The notes below the pieces were generated by a model, which was not told where the DNA came from, searched no databases, and was given only the letters and a program-made list of their open reading frames with translations. From UBA6544 sp038131165 (GTDB taxonomy: Bacteria; Pseudomonadota; Alphaproteobacteria; UBA8366), in contig JAYPOZ010000006.1 in NCBI GenBank assembly GCA_038131165.1, positions 1 through 64,000 of the forward strand: 64,000 bases of DNA. The letters run 5' to 3'. Positions 1 through 9,431 of the stretch are shown piece by piece. A program made the position numbers and the translations under genes. Within the stretch, counting starts at the first letter, position 1, and the number at the start of each line of letters is the position of its first letter.

Positions 1-329
1 AGGCTGCAAAGCGCGAGCAGGCCAACCCTATCCGGCACGGAAGCGAGATTAGCGGCAGCCAATACACCGAAAAACAACAGTCCGGTCGCTATCCAAAGTG
101 CTCCAGGCAAAAAACCGGCGAATTCCGAAATTAACGGGGTCCCGGCCAGTGTTGCAAGAAACGCGACGAGAGGAAGGGGCGCCGAAATATCGGATAAATG
201 TGCGATTTCCCATCCGATAGCGCCACCAGCAAGAACGAGCAGCAAGATATATGCTGCTCCGCCATACCAAACAGCGAAAACAATTGGCGGCAGAATTATA
301 ACAGAGGTGAGGATGCGGGTCTTAAGCAC
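1..329 (-). CDS. cdsA: Phosphatidate cytidylyltransferase, 5' part only
   Basis: CdsA makes CDP-diacylglycerol from phosphatidate and CTP at the inner membrane. Only the first ~109 residues lie in the window; the gene runs off base 1. Reading back from a GTG at 327-329 gives a very hydrophobic N-terminus beginning VLKTRILTSVIILPP, which resembles the L-K-x-R-I-x-T-A start of CdsA, followed by about three to four membrane segments. The family signature is in the C-terminal half and is not visible, so the call rests on the N-terminus and on the classic order rpsB-tsf-pyrH-frr-uppS-cdsA. It starts 9 bases after the uppS stop. GTG was chosen because no in-frame ATG lies nearby. Confidence 0.8.
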   Translation of the reverse strand, partial: MLKTRILTSVIILPPIVFAVWYGGAAYILLLVLAGGAIGWEIAHLSDISAPLPLVAFLATLAGTPLISEFAGFLPGALWIATGLLFFGVLAAANLASVPDRVGLLALCS

Positions 330-338
330 AAAGGGTCA

Positions 339-1079
339 CTATGCCGGATTAGCCGTGGCGCCGAATCGGCGATCCCGGGAATGAAACACCGAAATGGCCT
401 GCTGAAGCTCTTTCTCGCCAAAATCCGGCCACAATACATCCAAAAATACAAACTCGCTGTATGCGATTTGCCATAGCAGGAAATTGCTGATTCGAACTTC
501 GCCGCTGGTTCGAATCAGCAAGTCGGGATCTGGAATTTCGCTGGTCAGAAGATGTGATTGAAATACCTGCTCGTCGACAGAGTCAGGGTCAATTTGGCCC
601 TCCTGAACTCGACGGCATAGATCACGGGCGGCCAGTACGATCTCCTGGCGTCCGCCATAACTCAAGGCGAGGATAAGGTTTAGTCCTGTATTCGAAGAAG
701 TAGTGGATTCAGCGTGATCCACCAGTTCGATGACGGACTTCGGCAACTTCTTTCTATCGCCTATCATCCGAAATCGAATGTTATTGCGATTCATTTCAGC
801 GATCTCGGAACGGAGATAAAGGCGCAGCAGAAGCATCAAGTCTTCGACTTCTCGCTCCGGCCGTTTCCAGTTTTCGGACGAAAAGCCAAAAAGCGTCAAA
901 TAGGAAACGCCCAAGTCCGATGCGGCTTCGACCACGCGACGTACTGCCTCCGCACCCCGACGGTGCCCCTCGGCGCGCGGCAGACCGCGAGATTTCGCCC
1001 ACCGCCCGTTACCGTCCATGATAATCGCGATGTGCGTTGGAACTATCTCCACGTCCGATGCGGCCGGAACGGAAACCAT
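339..1079 (-). CDS. uppS: Isoprenyl transferase (undecaprenyl diphosphate synthase)
   Basis: This cis-prenyltransferase condenses isopentenyl diphosphate units onto farnesyl diphosphate to make the C55 lipid carrier for peptidoglycan and other envelope polymers. The 246-residue length is normal. Near residue 15 it has HIAIIMDGNGRWA, with the catalytic Asp, followed by the GHRRGAE region. A C-terminal DLLIRTSGEVRISNFLLWQ segment provides the conserved Arg-x-Ser-rich substrate and dimer motif. It sits 2 bases after frr and just before cdsA, so it is co-transcribed in the rpsB operon. Confidence 0.95.
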   Translation of the reverse strand: MVSVPAASDVEIVPTHIAIIMDGNGRWAKSRGLPRAEGHRRGAEAVRRVVEAASDLGVSYLTLFGFSSENWKRPEREVEDLMLLLRLYLRSEIAEMNRNNIRFRMIGDRKKLPKSVIELVDHAESTTSSNTGLNLILALSYGGRQEIVLAARDLCRRVQEGQIDPDSVDEQVFQSHLLTSEIPDPDLLIRTSGEVRISNFLLWQIAYSEFVFLDVLWPDFGEKELQQAISVFHSRDRRFGATANPA

Positions 1080-1081
1080 TG

Positions 1082-1639
1082 TTAAACCTGCATTATCTCG
1101 ACTTCTTTGCTCGCAAGAGCCTCATCAATCATCGAGATATGGCTGTCCGTCAGCTTCTGGATATCTTCCGATTGGCTTTTATGCTCGTCTTTCGAAATTT
1201 CTCCATCGCGTTCCATTTGCTTCAGCGTATCCATTCCGTCACGACGAATGTTTCGAACAGCAATCTTTGCTTGCTCAGCGTAGCGGCCGGCGACTTTCTT
1301 CAACTCCGTTCGTCTTTCCTCGCTCAGGTCGGGAATCGGAATGCGGATTAGATTGCCCTCCGTCTGTGGATTGAGACCGAGCTCGGATTCCATGATCGAT
1401 TTCTCGACGGCTTTGACGAGTTGCTGGTCCCACACTTGCACCGTCAGGAGGCGCGCCTCCGGCGCATTCACGGAGCCTACCTGATTGAGCGGCATCTGCG
1501 ACCCATAAGCATCAACCGTCAGCGGGTCGAGCAAACTCGCGGATGCTCGTCCCGTCCGCAACCCCCCGAACTCGCGGGTTAACGCTTCCAGTGCGCCATC
1601 CATTCGACGCCCTAAATCACCTAAGTCAATTTCGGCCAT
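1082..1639 (-). CDS. frr: Ribosome recycling factor
   Basis: RRF works with EF-G to split post-termination ribosomes. The 185-residue length is exactly that of the family. Recognisable segments are LRTGRASASLLDPLTVDAYG near residues 27-46, the long helical stretch around RTELKKVAGRYAEQAKIAVR, and the C-terminal helix with IQKLTDSHISMIDEAL. It starts 3 bases after the pyrH stop and is directly followed by uppS, the standard alphaproteobacterial arrangement. Confidence 0.97.
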   Translation of the reverse strand: MAEIDLGDLGRRMDGALEALTREFGGLRTGRASASLLDPLTVDAYGSQMPLNQVGSVNAPEARLLTVQVWDQQLVKAVEKSIMESELGLNPQTEGNLIRIPIPDLSEERRTELKKVAGRYAEQAKIAVRNIRRDGMDTLKQMERDGEISKDEHKSQSEDIQKLTDSHISMIDEALASKEVEIMQV

Positions 1640-1642
1640 GCT

Positions 1643-2410
1643 TTACCCTCCATGGTCAATGACTGTGTAGCGACCCTTCCCTGCGATCACCTCTGCGAAA
1701 GCGCCCTTATCGTATATCGAGAACACAATGATGGGGATGCTGTTCTCGCGCGCAAGGGAAATTGCCGATGCATCCATGACCCGTAAATCGCGCGCCAGAA
1801 CCTCATGATACGAAAGAGATTCGTACCGCTCCGCGTCGGGAGTCGTCATCGGGTCGGCGCTGTAGACACCGTCTACCTTCGTCGCCTTCAAGAGTGCATC
1901 GCAATTCATTTCGGATGCCCTCAGAGCGGCCGCCGTATCGGTCGTAAAGAAGGGATTTCCCGTGCCGGCCGCGAATATGACGACACGGCCCTTCTCCATA
2001 TGGCGGACTGCGCGGCGGCGTATGTAGGGCTCGCAGACGGTCTGCATGGGAATCGCCGACAGGACCCGGGTATTTACCCCCGCTCTTTCCAGAGCATTCT
2101 GCATGGCGAGCGCATTAATAACCGTCGCCAACATCCCCATGTAGTCGGCGGAGGCGCGGTCCATGCCGGTCGCAGCCCCAGATACACCGCGAAAGATATT
2201 GCCGCCGCCGATAACCAGGCAAATTTCGACGTTTAAATCGGCAACCCCTCGCACTTCGGCCGCAATCCGGTCTACGATCTCCGGATCAAGTCCGTAGTCC
2301 AAACTCCCCATCAGGGCTTCGCCCGATAGTTTCAGAAGAACGCGCCGGTGTTTCGAAGCCGGCGGCGTACCGGCTTCTGCTTCCACTGTTTGCGACTTCG
2401 AGTTGGCCAT
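1643..2410 (-). CDS. pyrH: UMP kinase
   Basis: PyrH phosphorylates UMP to UDP, an essential step in pyrimidine nucleotide supply. It belongs to the bacterial amino-acid-kinase-fold UMP kinases, not the NMP kinase family. After a ~20-residue variable N-terminal extension, VLLKLSGEALMG and VIGGGNIFRG mark the nucleotide-binding loops, and AAGTGNPFFTTDTAA the UMP-binding region. The 255-residue length is slightly above the usual ~240 because of the N-terminal tail. It lies 2 bases after tsf in the same operon. Confidence 0.97.
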   Translation of the reverse strand: MANSKSQTVEAEAGTPPASKHRRVLLKLSGEALMGSLDYGLDPEIVDRIAAEVRGVADLNVEICLVIGGGNIFRGVSGAATGMDRASADYMGMLATVINALAMQNALERAGVNTRVLSAIPMQTVCEPYIRRRAVRHMEKGRVVIFAAGTGNPFFTTDTAAALRASEMNCDALLKATKVDGVYSADPMTTPDAERYESLSYHEVLARDLRVMDASAISLARENSIPIIVFSIYDKGAFAEVIAGKGRYTVIDHGG

Positions 2411-2412
2411 TC

Positions 2413-3339
2413 TTATGTATTCAGCGTTGCCGCCACCTCAGCTGCGAAATCCGCTTCTGATTTCTCGATTCCCTCGCCCAATTCATAACGCACGAAACCA
2501 GATATTTTAACCGGCGTGCCGATCTCTTTAGCTGTATTTTCAACAACTTTCGAGACTTTCGTCTCGTTATCGATCACGAAGGTCTGCTCAAGAAGCGCAA
2601 CTTCTTCATAATACTTTCGCAAGCGGCCTTCCACCATCTTCTCGATGATGTTGTCAGGCTTTCCGCTGGCTCTTGCCTGCTCGATCAGGACGTTCCGCTC
2701 GCGCTCAAGCGCCTCGGGGGAAATGTCGTCCACCGAAAGAGCTTCGGGCCGCGCCGCGGCGACATGCATCGCGATCTGTTTGCCAAGCTGCTCCAGTGCT
2801 GCCGTATCGCCGCTAGATTCGATCGCGACAAGTACGCCGATCTTACCCAATCCACCGGTCAATGCATTGTGGATATAGGAGACGACCGCACCATTTTCGA
2901 CAGTCAGTTTTTCGCCCCGGCGCAAGCTCATATTCTCGCCGATGGTCGCGATGTTGTGTGTCAGCTGTTCGCCAACGGTTCGCTCCGTCCCTGGGAAAGG
3001 TGCATTTGTCGCTTCCTCGATGCTGCTCGCCTGATCGAGCATGATTCCGGCAACCGTGGAGACAAACGTCTGGAAGTCGTTGTTGCGGGCAACGAAATCC
3101 GTCTCCGCGTTGACTTCGACCAGCGCGCCGGCATTGCCCTTTGTGGCAGCGCCGACAAGACCTTCGGAAGCGACACGGCCGGATTTTTTCGCGGCAGCCG
3201 CGAGACCGTTCTTTCGCAGGAAGTCGATGGCTTCCTCGATATCGCCTGCAGTCTCGACCAGTGCCTTCTTGCAATCCATCATACCCGCGCCGGTCTTCTC
3301 GCGCAGTTCTTTCACCAAGCTAGCTGTAATTTCAGCCAT
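2413..3339 (-). CDS. tsf: Elongation factor Ts
   Basis: EF-Ts is the nucleotide exchange factor that regenerates EF-Tu-GTP. It has an N-terminal UBA-like domain with the signature LREKTGAGMMDCKKAL at residues ~13-28, the core TDFVARNNDFQ motif near residue 80, a dimerisation region and a C-terminal module. At 308 residues it matches the full-length proteobacterial form. It follows rpsB after a 55-base gap. Confidence 0.97.
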   Translation of the reverse strand: MAEITASLVKELREKTGAGMMDCKKALVETAGDIEEAIDFLRKNGLAAAAKKSGRVASEGLVGAATKGNAGALVEVNAETDFVARNNDFQTFVSTVAGIMLDQASSIEEATNAPFPGTERTVGEQLTHNIATIGENMSLRRGEKLTVENGAVVSYIHNALTGGLGKIGVLVAIESSGDTAALEQLGKQIAMHVAAARPEALSVDDISPEALERERNVLIEQARASGKPDNIIEKMVEGRLRKYYEEVALLEQTFVIDNETKVSKVVENTAKEIGTPVKISGFVRYELGEGIEKSEADFAAEVAATLNT

Positions 3340-3394
3340 CTCACTTACCTTTCGAATTCAATCGCAATTAACGTGCGCCCAAGATTTAGGCGTT

Positions 3395-4243
3395 CTAAGC
3401 GCTCGCGGTGCCCGCGTCTTCGGTTTTTTCCGGAGCAGCTTCTTCCGCAACGGGCGCCGCTTCGACCGGAGCCGCAGCAGCTTCATCAGCCGGCGCGACG
3501 ACCAGTTCGGCCGCAGGGTTCTCATCTGCACCGGCATCGACGCCGCTCGCCACCAGTTCCGCCTGCAAACCGTCCAGCACGGCGCCGCTGATCAGGTCGC
3601 AATACAGACTGATTGCCCGCATGGCGTCATCGTTACCCGGAATTGGGTAGGTGACCCCTTCGGGGCTCGAATTGCTGTCGATTACCCCTATGACCGGCAG
3701 ACCGAGCTTCACGGCCTCTTGCACCGCAATGTCCTCTTTATTCGTGTCGATAATAAAAAGGATATCCGGCAGGCCACCCATTTCCTTGATGCCGCCAAGC
3801 GCTTGGTCGAGCTTGGCACGCTCACGTTCGACGCGCAGCAATTCGCGCTTCGTCAGACCAACGTCTTCTTGCGCCAATTGTTCTTCGACCGTCCGCAGGC
3901 GTTTGATCGAATTGGAAATCGTCTTCCAATTCGTCATCATACCGCCAAGCCAACGATGATTGACGTAGTATTGTCCGCAACGCGACGCCGATTCCGCGAC
4001 AATGCTCGCCGCTTGCCGCTTGGTGCCGACAAACAGCACGCGACCGCCACCGGCGGCAACGTCCCGCACCGCTTCCATCGCTCGGTGAAGCATCGGGACA
4101 GTCTGTTCGAGGTCGATGATATGCACGCCGTTGCGTTCGCCAAAAATGAATTGCTCCATTCTCGGATTCCAACGCCGTGTCGTGTGGCCGAAATGCACGC
4201 CTGCTTCAAGCAATTGGCGCATCGTAAAGGATGGCATCGCCAT
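3395..4243 (-). CDS. rpsB: Small ribosomal subunit protein S2
   Basis: S2 binds the back of the 30S head-body junction and joins late in assembly. The core begins MAMPSFTMRQLLEAGVHFGH and contains FIIDTNKEDIAVQEAVKLG and IPVIGVIDSNSSPEGV-type segments (here LPVIGVIDSN). At 282 residues it is ~40 longer than the E. coli protein because of a C-terminal Ala/Glu/Pro-rich low-complexity tail from about residue 240, a type of extension common in alphaproteobacteria. It is the first gene of the rpsB-tsf-pyrH-frr-uppS-cdsA operon, with its own promoter upstream. Confidence 0.97.
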   Translation of the reverse strand: MAMPSFTMRQLLEAGVHFGHTTRRWNPRMEQFIFGERNGVHIIDLEQTVPMLHRAMEAVRDVAAGGGRVLFVGTKRQAASIVAESASRCGQYYVNHRWLGGMMTNWKTISNSIKRLRTVEEQLAQEDVGLTKRELLRVERERAKLDQALGGIKEMGGLPDILFIIDTNKEDIAVQEAVKLGLPVIGVIDSNSSPEGVTYPIPGNDDAMRAISLYCDLISGAVLDGLQAELVASGVDAGADENPAAELVVAPADEAAAAPVEAAPVAEEAAPEKTEDAGTASA

Positions 4244-4357
4244 GATCTTGTCCTTCTCCGGTTAATCCTCCGCAGACTTTGGTCGTTTCCGACACCGGAG
4301 CGAACGCACTTGATATGTGAAGCGGTCCGCGAGCCTGCGTGTGAAGTTAGAGCGCGG

Positions 4358-4386
4358 GGTATAAGCGCTTGTCAGATGTATTGCAA
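4358..4386 (-). promoter_or_regulatory. Putative sigma70-type promoter of the rpsB operon
   Basis: On the minus strand TTGCAA (4381-4386) is separated by exactly 17 bases from TATACC (4358-4363). The predicted start lies ~105 bases before rpsB, leaving room for a leader in which S2 autoregulation, known in other proteobacteria, could act. No experimental support. Confidence 0.65.
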
Positions 4387-4405
4387 GGGTTTCTGCGCTT
4401 TGCGT

Positions 4406-7400
4406 CTAAAGATCGATGACATCGATCACACCGGAGATCGACTTGATCGCCGAGCGCATCGGGGCAGAGATTTGATAGCCCTGCGGCAGGTCCATCTCTA
4501 TCTCCCGCAGATCGCGGTCCAGCACCAGACTGACACGTCCCCTGCCCCGAACACCATGCTCGTGCATGACACCGGATAAATTCTCAAGCGCGTCAATATC
4601 GCGCAGAAAAATCTTGAGCCCCGCGACAGCTTCCGCAGCGGCTTCGTCCAACGGTTGGATCGCGGTCGCGGTTAAACGAATTTCGTCTTCTCGGCGTTGG
4701 ACATCCGCGGTTACCAGGAGCGGCGTTCCGGATTCAAGCAGATCGCGGCATTTCGCCAACAGTTCCGAGAACACAGTCAATTCATAGGAACCGGTCGCAT
4801 CGGACATTTGTGCGAAGGCCAATCGACCGCCGCGGGCCGAATTTGCGAACTTCCGAGCCGAGACGATTCCGGCCATGGTAACGCGTCCGCCACGCACGCG
4901 ACCAGCTTGAACATCGACCCAATCCGAAACCCCGAGGCGATTCAGGGTTTGCCGATACGATTCGAGCGGATGCGCCGACAGGTAAAAACCGATCGCGTCA
5001 TGTTCCTGATGCAGCCGCTCTTCGGTCGACCAATCGTCGATATCCGGGAGTGACGGCCGTGTATCGTCACCAAATCCATCGCCGAATAGATTGACCTGAT
5101 TGCTTTCGCGCTCGTTCTGCATCGCATGGGTATGGCGAACCAGCATTTCGACCGCCGCGAATACCTGCTGGCGATTTGGGACAAGCGTATCGAAGGCACC
5201 GGAACGAGCGAGGTTTTCGATCTGCCGTTTGTTCATGACCTGCGAATCAAGCCGCTCGGCGAATTCGAACAGGTCCTTGAAGGGGCCGTTTTCGCTTCTT
5301 TCGGACACCAGGCTCTCCATAGCCGCGGCACCAACGTTGCGAATCGCCGCCAGCGCATAGCGCACGGCACTCTCGCCTTCACCATTCTCCTCGACTGAGA
5401 AATAGACATCGGATTTCTGGATATCCGGCGGCAGCAGTTCGATTCCCTGGCGTTCCAATTCGACCCGGAACAAACCGAGCTTGTCCGTATTGCCGGCATC
5501 CAGCGTCATACAGGCCGCCAGGAATTCAACAGGGTAGTTAGCCTTCAAATACGCCGTTTGATAGGCGACGAGCGCGTAAGCCGCAGCGTGGGATTTATTG
5601 AAGCCGTATCCGGCGAATTTCTCGACCTGAACGAATATATCCGCAGCCGTTCCCTCGTGAACGCCGTTCGCCACAGCGCCTTCGATGAAATTCTTCCGCT
5701 GCGCCTCCATCTCCGCACGAATCTTCTTACCCATTGCGCGGCGCAGCAAGTCGGCGCCGCCGAGCGAATATCCCGAAAGGACCCGGGCGATCTCCATCAC
5801 CTGTTCCTGATAGATCGCGATCCCGTAGGTCTCGTTCAGGATGCCTTCCAACATCGGATGCAGGTAGTCGATCGATTCCTCGCCGTGTTTCCGGCGGATA
5901 TAGCTCGGAATATTATCCATCGGCCCCGGACGGTAGAGGGCCACGACGGCGATGATGTCCTCGAAACGGTCGGGCCTCAATTTTTTCAGCACGTCCCGCA
6001 TGCCGGAACTTTCCAGCTGGAACACACCGGCTGCGTCGCCCTTGCACAGCATGTCGAAGGTCTTCTTATCGTCGAGCGGGATTTTAGCGAGATCGATATC
6101 GATATCCCGGTCCTTGAGCAAATCGACGGCGCGGTCGAGCACCGTAAGCGTCTTGAGACCAAGAAAATCGAATTTCACGAGGCCGGCCATCTCGACGTAT
6201 TTCATATTGAACTGCGTGACCGGCATTTCGGAACGCGGGTCGCGATAGAGCGGCACCAACTGGTCCAGCGGACGGTCGCCGATCACCACGCCCGCCGCAT
6301 GCGTCGACGCATGACGGAAAAGCCCTTCGAGCTTAAGTGCAATATTGATCAATCGCGCGACATTCTCGTCATCGCGCTGCAAGTCTTGCAGAGCAGGTTC
6401 GCCGTCGATGGCCTCCTGAAGCCGTACCGGGTTCGCCGGGTTGTTGGGAACCAATTTACTGATTCTATCGACCTGGGAGTACGGCATTTCCAGGACGCGA
6501 CCGACATCGCGCAGCACCGCGCGCGCCTCGAGCTTACCGAAGGTGATGATCTGTGCGACCCTGTCGTGTCCGTACTCGGACTGCACGTAGCGGATCACCT
6601 TGTCGCGGCCGTCCTTGCAGAAATCGATATCGAAATCAGGCATAGAGACACGCTCGGGATTCAGGAACCGCTCGAATAAGAGCCCCCAACGCAGAGGGTC
6701 GAGGTCGGTGATCGTAAGCGCCCAGGCTATCACCGATCCCGCACCGGAGCCGCGGCCGGGACCGACCGGAATATCGTGGCGGCGCGCCCATTGGATAAAA
6801 TCGGCAACGATCAAAAANNNNNNNNNNGCATATACATGGTCCGCCAAACGCTTTTCGAGGCCTTCCTCGGCCAGTTCCCGAAGCGCCTGCTCCTCGCTTC
6901 TGCCGTCGAGCTGTGGATATTTTGGCAGAATGGGCGCACGCGTGTCGGGCATAAAAGCGCAGCGCTGCGCGATCACGAGGGTATTGCTGACGGCTTCCGG
7001 AATATCCGCGAAGAGGACGCGCATTTCCTCGGCGGACTTGAAGCGGTGTTCCGGCGTCGCCCGGCGTCTCTCGCGTTTCGAAATCGGGACACCGGCGGAA
7101 ATGCAGAGCAGCGCATCGTGCGCCTCGTACATCGCTTCGTCCCCGAAGAACGCCTCGTTGGTGGCGACAAGGGGAATATTGTGACGGTAAGCGAGGTCGA
7201 TCAGGTCCCCTTCGATCCGATTCTCCACCTCGAGTCCGTGCCGCATAAGCTCGACATAGAGCCGGTTTTCGAAGATATGCGCCAGGCGGGAAAGCATCTC
7301 TTCCGCCGCCGGGCCCTGTCCGTTGGCGATCAATCTGCCGACCGGGCCGTTGGCGCCGCCGGTCAAGGCGATGATGTCCTGGTTGCGGGCCACCAGATCG

Positions 7401-7786
7401 TCGATGTCTATTTGCGGGACTTCGCCGGTATCGGACTGGAGGAACGCCTTACTGACCAATGCCAGGATATTTTCGTAGCCGACTTCGGACTGTGCGAGGA
7501 GAACGATTTCGTCGGGCGGCAGAAATCCCCCCTGCATCTGATGCGCGCCATTCGCGCTGTCGCTCCGTCGCAACCCGATTTGGACGCCGATGATGGGCTG
7601 AACCCCCGCACTCCGCGCTGCGAGAGAGAATTCCAAGGCACCGAACAGGTTATTGGTATCCGTGACGCCGACAGCCGGCATCCGATGCCGTTGGCACAGT
7701 CCTACCAGGTCTTTGACCCGTAACGCGCCTTCGGAGAGGGAATAGGCGGAATGAACCCGGAGATGAACGAAATCAGCATGTGCCAT
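4406..7786 (-). CDS. dnaE: DNA polymerase III alpha subunit (interrupted by a scaffold gap)
   Basis: DnaE is the replicative polymerase. It has an N-terminal PHP domain (FVHLRVHSAYSLSEGALR at residues ~6-23), the C-family palm with catalytic aspartates in MPDFDIDFCKDGRD near residue 385 and a further Asp in VKFDFLGLKTL, fingers and beta-clamp-binding regions, and a C-terminal OB-fold part. The 10-N run at 6818-6827 falls between RLADHVY and FLIVADFIQWA. Family members have ~30 more residues here (the region ending MGFPGY), so the true gap is probably about 100 bases and the apparent 1126 residues understate the real length (~1155). The frame continues across the Ns only because both flanks happen to align. 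lolD lies upstream once the MmgE-greB-VOC genes are skipped. Confidence 0.96.
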   Translation of the reverse strand: MAHADFVHLRVHSAYSLSEGALRVKDLVGLCQRHRMPAVGVTDTNNLFGALEFSLAARSAGVQPIIGVQIGLRRSDSANGAHQMQGGFLPPDEIVLLAQSEVGYENILALVSKAFLQSDTGEVPQIDIDDLVARNQDIIALTGGANGPVGRLIANGQGPAAEEMLSRLAHIFENRLYVELMRHGLEVENRIEGDLIDLAYRHNIPLVATNEAFFGDEAMYEAHDALLCISAGVPISKRERRRATPEHRFKSAEEMRVLFADIPEAVSNTLVIAQRCAFMPDTRAPILPKYPQLDGRSEEQALRELAEEGLEKRLADHVYXXXXFLIVADFIQWARRHDIPVGPGRGSGAGSVIAWALTITDLDPLRWGLLFERFLNPERVSMPDFDIDFCKDGRDKVIRYVQSEYGHDRVAQIITFGKLEARAVLRDVGRVLEMPYSQVDRISKLVPNNPANPVRLQEAIDGEPALQDLQRDDENVARLINIALKLEGLFRHASTHAAGVVIGDRPLDQLVPLYRDPRSEMPVTQFNMKYVEMAGLVKFDFLGLKTLTVLDRAVDLLKDRDIDIDLAKIPLDDKKTFDMLCKGDAAGVFQLESSGMRDVLKKLRPDRFEDIIAVVALYRPGPMDNIPSYIRRKHGEESIDYLHPMLEGILNETYGIAIYQEQVMEIARVLSGYSLGGADLLRRAMGKKIRAEMEAQRKNFIEGAVANGVHEGTAADIFVQVEKFAGYGFNKSHAAAYALVAYQTAYLKANYPVEFLAACMTLDAGNTDKLGLFRVELERQGIELLPPDIQKSDVYFSVEENGEGESAVRYALAAIRNVGAAAMESLVSERSENGPFKDLFEFAERLDSQVMNKRQIENLARSGAFDTLVPNRQQVFAAVEMLVRHTHAMQNERESNQVNLFGDGFGDDTRPSLPDIDDWSTEERLHQEHDAIGFYLSAHPLESYRQTLNRLGVSDWVDVQAGRVRGGRVTMAGIVSARKFANSARGGRLAFAQMSDATGSYELTVFSELLAKCRDLLESGTPLLVTADVQRREDEIRLTATAIQPLDEAAAEAVAGLKIFLRDIDALENLSGVMHEHGVRGRGRVSLVLDRDLREIEMDLPQGYQISAPMRSAIKSISGVIDVIDL
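6818..6827. other. Scaffold gap of 10 N inside dnaE
   Basis: Ten consecutive Ns, most likely a fixed-length placeholder. Conserved DnaE sequence expected between the flanks is missing, so the real distance is longer than 10 bases. Confidence 0.95.
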
Positions 7787-8031
7787 TTGGGTATAATGTC
7801 AGACCGTTGTGGAGGGCGAACCCATGAATTGAATTCCAATATATAGCGGTTCATTCAATCCCGAAATACCAGATGCGGCTTATATTGTTAGAAACCCCGG
7901 CGGAGCTGAAGGGTTCTATCCGCGACTCGGCGCTCAGTGCGCCAAAGGATTTCCTCTTTGTCCCTCCAATCAATATTGCTGGGAGGGGGTATCGTCATGC
8001 GGCCCGCTAACCAATGGATGGAGAAGAACCA

Positions 8032-9426
8032 ATGGCGTCAATGAGCCGAACGATTTCGGGATGGGTTGAGTCCCTGACCTACGAAGACCTGCCGCCGGAG
8101 GTGATTGACCGGGCCAAAGGCGTCACTTTGCAGGGATTGTCTTCCGCTTTGCTCGGCCATGCGATGCCGGAGGCGAAACAGGCCTTGGCGATGATGCAGG
8201 AGGAGGAAGCCGGCGGCGGCGGGGCCGCCACGTGCCTGGTCTCCGGCGCGAAGCTCACCAAGGCGGGTGCGGCGCTCGTGAATGCGGAGACCATCTTTGC
8301 CGGCGGGAAATGGGACACGTTCCGCATGTTGACACATCCCGGCTGCGCAATCCTGCCCGCAGCCCTCGTCGCGGCAGAGGTCACGGGGGCTACCGGGAAG
8401 CAATTCCTGACCGGCGTTGCCGCCGGATATGAGATCATGGAACGCATGGCCGCCGACTTCATCCCCACCGTCATGTCGCGAGGATTCCACTCGGGCCCTG
8501 TCTTCGGCATCTTCGGCGCCGCCATCGCCGCATCGAAGATTATGGGCCTCGACGCAAATGTGATCCACGGCGCCATCGCGCAGTGCGTTAATCTGGCGAG
8601 CGGCAACCTGGAAGGCATCCGCAGCGGCGGTCGGGCGCTGCGCGAAGGCGGCGCCGTCCGCAACGCCCTGCTCGCGATCGCAATGTCGAGACATGGGGCT
8701 CCCGGGGGCGAGACCATCCTCGAGGGCGAGGCGGGATTCTATCATGCCTATACGGGAAACAATCTTGGCATTTTGCGCTATAGCTTCACGGCGGACAACA
8801 AAACCACTCTCGATAAGATCACTGCCGATTTGGGCAAGGAATGGATGTTCCTCGAGACCCTCTACCGGGTCTACTCGACGCCGGGATTCAACATTGCCCA
8901 TGTCGATGTCACGGCTGCGCTTTGCGAGGAGCACGATATCGCGTACGAGGATGTCGAGTGCATCGAGTCGATCGTAAACTGGCTGGAGACGGAATATCCT
9001 AGCCCTGCCTTCCCGTCGCGGAGCCGCGAGCCGCGTCCGGACAGCCCGCACTATTATGCCGCCTGGGGCGTCGTGCGCCGCTCCTTCCCACTGTTGAAAT
9101 GTGTCGAGCGCAAGATCGGCGAGGAGGACCCGCCCGAAGTTCTCGACCTTATGCATCGGGTCCGGATCATCCCCTCGCAACGTCATACGCTTTTCGGGCC
9201 ACAGGTCACGATCCATCTGAAGGACGGTCGCAGTGTGACAAAGGCGGCCACAGGGCGAGAGTTCATTTGGGATTTCGACACGGAAGCCGCCCGTATCCGT
9301 GAAATCACGCCGGGCGTTCCCATCCCGCCGGAACAGTATGAGGAATTGATCGACCATTGCGGCCGGTTGGATCAATTGGAGAATGCCGCTACGCTTCTGC
9401 TGGGATTAACGGTACCGCCAAGCTAG
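8032..9426 (+). CDS. MmgE/PrpD family protein
   Basis: This is a member of the 2-methylcitrate dehydratase / cis-aconitate decarboxylase / iminodisuccinate epimerase superfamily. The substrate cannot be set from sequence. It has the all-helical first domain with the FAGGKWDTFRMLTHPGC region (family active-site area with a conserved Asp, and His in THPG), GFHSGPVFGIFGAAIAASKI, and the smaller alpha/beta lid in the last third. The start at 8032 (MASMSRTISGW) was preferred over 8014 because GGAGAAG ends 5 bases before it. It is the first gene of a two-gene plus-strand unit with greB, 5 bases downstream. It interrupts the minus-strand dnaE-lolD order usual in related genomes. A role in carboxylic-acid catabolism is inferred. 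Confidence 0.85.
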   Translation: MASMSRTISGWVESLTYEDLPPEVIDRAKGVTLQGLSSALLGHAMPEAKQALAMMQEEEAGGGGAATCLVSGAKLTKAGAALVNAETIFAGGKWDTFRMLTHPGCAILPAALVAAEVTGATGKQFLTGVAAGYEIMERMAADFIPTVMSRGFHSGPVFGIFGAAIAASKIMGLDANVIHGAIAQCVNLASGNLEGIRSGGRALREGGAVRNALLAIAMSRHGAPGGETILEGEAGFYHAYTGNNLGILRYSFTADNKTTLDKITADLGKEWMFLETLYRVYSTPGFNIAHVDVTAALCEEHDIAYEDVECIESIVNWLETEYPSPAFPSRSREPRPDSPHYYAAWGVVRRSFPLLKCVERKIGEEDPPEVLDLMHRVRIIPSQRHTLFGPQVTIHLKDGRSVTKAATGREFIWDFDTEAARIREITPGVPIPPEQYEELIDHCGRLDQLENAATLLLGLTVPPS

Positions 9427-9431
9427 GTCGC

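Noticed and set aside
3041..4579. Long plus-strand open frame of 512 residues
   Set aside because: It is antisense to tsf and rpsB, whose minus-strand products are unmistakable; composition is Arg/His-rich as expected of a high-GC shadow frame.
5558..6679. Plus-strand open frame of 373 residues
   Set aside because: Antisense to dnaE with no recognisable motif.
8038..9375. Minus-strand open frame of 445 residues
   Set aside because: Antisense to the MmgE/PrpD gene, which carries conserved family motifs; the frame has typical shadow composition.
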